Shown: one piece after another, positions 6,424-7,912 of the stretch
How positions within the stretch are numbered: the stretch's first letter is position 1
Layout of the letters: the number at the start of each line of letters is the position of its first letter
Source: Sulfurospirillum arcachonense
GTDB taxonomy: Bacteria; Campylobacterota; Campylobacteria; Campylobacterales; Sulfurospirillaceae
Direction: 5' to 3'
DNA: 7,912 bases
Assembly: GCA_015662785.1 (NCBI GenBank)
Contig: DQTM01000143.1
Location: 1-7,912 of the forward strand
Notes under the pieces: model-generated
Seen by the model: only the letters and a program-made list of their open reading frames with translations
The model's database searches: none
Told to the model about the DNA's origin: nothing
Program-made: the position numbers and the translations under genes

Positions 6424-7071
6424 TTAAAGATTTATAAGAACTTTTTTAGAGCCATTTTCAAACATAGCTACAACATCAATTAAGTCTTTGACTGACGGTA
6501 TGATTTTTTTATCTGTTAATGAATCAATTGGTACAGCTCCATTGCTATCTTTTGCAATTTCAACAACAACAGCGGCTCCAGATTCAAGAAACTCAGTACA
6601 CTCTTTTACCTCTTCAATTTTTGGAATGTCTATGCACTCTGTAACTATACAAAATACTTTTTCTTTAGAGACAAGTGCCTGAAGAGCTGCAGTTTTTAAC
6701 GCATCTTTTGATGTTTTAATACCAGATGAAACAGTGATGATCTCATCAGTATCTTTTTTTAGAAGTGAAAAGTAAGAGGGTGCTGTATTATAAACACTAT
6801 TTTGAAATGATGTGGGCGAAATGGGTATTTTATTGAAAATAGAGGTTGTAATTTCTGCAGTTGGCTGAAGTTCTCCAAATGCACTGCCATATACAATTTT
6901 TCCATTTTCAAATCCACATTTGTCAGCTAAGTAGAGCATTATTTTTGCATTACGGGTTAATCTTCTTCTAACCATCATTTTGGGAACTATTCTTTTTTCA
7001 TCTAAATTCTCTATCTTTTTAGGAGCATAAACTTTAGCAGCAGATAAAATGTTTATTGCAACTTTTCTCAT
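6424..7071 (-). CDS. ApeC-like beta-ketoacyl synthase chain-length factor (half-size)
   Basis: A 215-residue protein resembling the Ketoacyl-synt_2 family (chain-length factor N-terminal domain), about half a full ketosynthase. Diagnostic stretches are YGSAFGELQPTAEI (61-74) and ISPTSFQNSVYNTAPSYF (84-101), which match the 'GE-H-T--L' and 'SP--F--SVHNA--G-FSI' pattern of the family. Where a ketosynthase has the nucleophilic Cys (TACTSS in the neighbouring KS), this protein has ITVSSG (112-117), so it cannot condense by itself. In E. coli, ApeC pairs with the KS ApeO to set chain length; the same pairing is inferred here, supported by the 4-base ATGA overlap with the KS upstream and a GGGGAG Shine-Dalgarno (7083-7076) inside the KS end. 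Confidence 0.88.
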   Translation of the reverse strand: MRKVAINILSAAKVYAPKKIENLDEKRIVPKMMVRRRLTRNAKIMLYLADKCGFENGKIVYGSAFGELQPTAEITTSIFNKIPISPTSFQNSVYNTAPSYFSLLKKDTDEIITVSSGIKTSKDALKTAALQALVSKEKVFCIVTECIDIPKIEEVKECTEFLESGAAVVVEIAKDSNGAVPIDSLTDKKIIPSVKDLIDVVAMFENGSKKVLINL

Positions 7072-7912
7072 TTTACTCTCCCCAAAAGAAGTGATGCATT
7101 GTTTCCACCAAATGCAAAAGAGTTACTTAGTACATAACAAGGCTTTGTCTCGATAGGATCTGTTGGTATATTCAATGAGTTATTTTCTTGCTCAATCAGT
7201 CCAGTTTGAGGTGGAATGATTCCCTGACGTATAGTTTCACAGGCAATTGCTACTTCAAGGGCTCCAGCAGCACCAAGTGTATGACCTGTAATTGCTTTGG
7301 ATGAACTTACATAACAGTTGTTAAACATTTGTGAAATTGCCAATGCTTCTACATTGTCATTAGCGACTGTACCTGTTCCGTGAGCATTAATATAATCAAT
7401 TTCACTTGGTTCTATTTCTGCATCTTTTAAAGCAGCACTCATAGCTGCTATAGCACCTTTTCCTTCAGGATCAGGGTGAGTCATGTGATGAGCATCGCTA
7501 CTTGCTCCTGCACCAAGAAACTCAATGCTTTCATCGCTTTTTTCTGAGCTTAAAAGCAATACGGCAATAGCCTCTGCAACATTCATACCGTTTCTGGATT
7601 TGTCAAATGGACGACAAGGAGTATCAGATAAAACTCCCAATGCATGAAAACCACAAACTGTTGTATGACATAGTGCATCTGCACCAACTACCAATATATT
7701 TTTATATGCATCAATTTCGATCAATCTTTTTGCAAGAAGTAGGGCGTTGGCACTTGAAGTGCAGGCAGTTGATATGGCACGAGTATCTGCAAAGCTAAAC
7801 TCTTGATCAAGTGTTTCACTAATAACTGAGACGGCATGTTTTGAAGGATCAATATTTTTATAATTTCCATCTCTAAAATAGATGGTTTCACTTTCACGCA
7901 TACCACCTACAG
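7068..7912 (-). CDS. Beta-ketoacyl-ACP synthase (FabF-like, aryl polyene KS; 5' end cut by window)
   Basis: The reading frame continues through the Met at 7901 to the window edge (preceding residues Val-Gly-Gly), so that Met is internal and the first roughly 110-120 residues of a normal 390-410-residue KS lie outside. Numbering from that Met: nucleophile Cys47 in STACTSSA, His174 in NAHGTGT and His207 in GHTLGAAG complete the Cys-His-His triad; RPFDKSRNGMN (97-107) and SNSFAFGGNNAS (259-270) are canonical FabF blocks. It should perform decarboxylative Claisen condensation of malonyl-ACP with the aryl-acyl chain. It partners with the CLF encoded directly downstream, so I take it as ApeO-like; an ApeR-like or FabF housekeeping role is less likely given the context. 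Confidence 0.93.
   Translation of the reverse strand, partial: VGGMRESETIYFRDGNYKNIDPSKHAVSVISETLDQEFSFADTRAISTACTSSANALLLAKRLIEIDAYKNILVVGADALCHTTVCGFHALGVLSDTPCRPFDKSRNGMNVAEAIAVLLLSSEKSDESIEFLGAGASSDAHHMTHPDPEGKGAIAAMSAALKDAEIEPSEIDYINAHGTGTVANDNVEALAISQMFNNCYVSSSKAITGHTLGAAGALEVAIACETIRQGIIPPQTGLIEQENNSLNIPTDPIETKPCYVLSNSFAFGGNNASLLLGRVK

Noticed and set aside
7068..7901. Complete 277-residue ketosynthase starting at the Met at 7901
   Set aside because: The frame stays open upstream to the window edge (Val-Gly-Gly) and the protein lacks the N-terminal third of a KS, so the Met is internal.

Overview
The window is about two-thirds A+T. It is almost completely filled by one leftward (minus-strand) gene train of ten genes; the two outermost are cut by the window edges. 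No gene is supported on the plus strand, and there are no RNA genes, repeats or mobile elements that I can see. The set of families (ketosynthase plus half-size chain-length factor, ACP, small hotdog dehydratase, ketoreductase, aromatic amino acid ammonia-lyase, methyltransferase, GT2 glycosyltransferase and LpxL-like acyltransferase) is the signature of an aryl polyene / flexirubin / xanthomonadin-type pigment cluster. The low GC, clear Shine-Dalgarno sequences (AAGGGGA, AGGGAG, GGGGAG) and tight ATGA overlaps suggest a low-GC Gram-negative. A Campylobacterota member (Sulfurimonas/Arcobacter-like) is my best guess. Bacteroidota, the usual flexirubin hosts, normally lack such Shine-Dalgarno sites. 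The taxonomic call is inference only.

Layout in transcription order (right to left): beta-ketoacyl synthase (7912-7068, 5' end missing); ApeC-like chain-length factor (7071-6424); class I methyltransferase (6403-5330); a 56-base gap with a possible -10 box; acyl carrier protein (5273-5019); ApeI-like dehydratase (5012-4713); GT2 glycosyltransferase (4716-4033); LpxL-like acyltransferase (4042-3167); MIO-type ammonia-lyase (3183-1663); SDR ketoreductase (1666-974); phytoene-desaturase-like FAD oxidoreductase (977-1, 3' end missing). Four junctions are 4-base ATGA overlaps, so the train is very probably an operon.

Inferred pathway: the ammonia-lyase deaminates tyrosine (or phenylalanine) to a cinnamic-type starter, which is activated by a ligase not present in the window and loaded on the ACP. 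The KS-CLF pair extends it with malonyl units. The ketoreductase and hotdog dehydratase process each cycle without enoyl reduction, giving a conjugated polyene. The methyltransferase decorates the aryl head (or another position), and the glycosyltransferase and acyltransferase attach the polyene to a sugar/lipid anchor for the outer membrane. The FAD enzyme at the end is the least expected member; it may tailor the polyene by oxidation, saturation or isomerisation.

Standard parts of such clusters that are not seen here (aryl-CoA/ACP ligase, second ACP, ApeP-like dehydratase, thioesterase, LolA-like carrier, MMPL exporter, second KS) would be expected beyond one or both edges.
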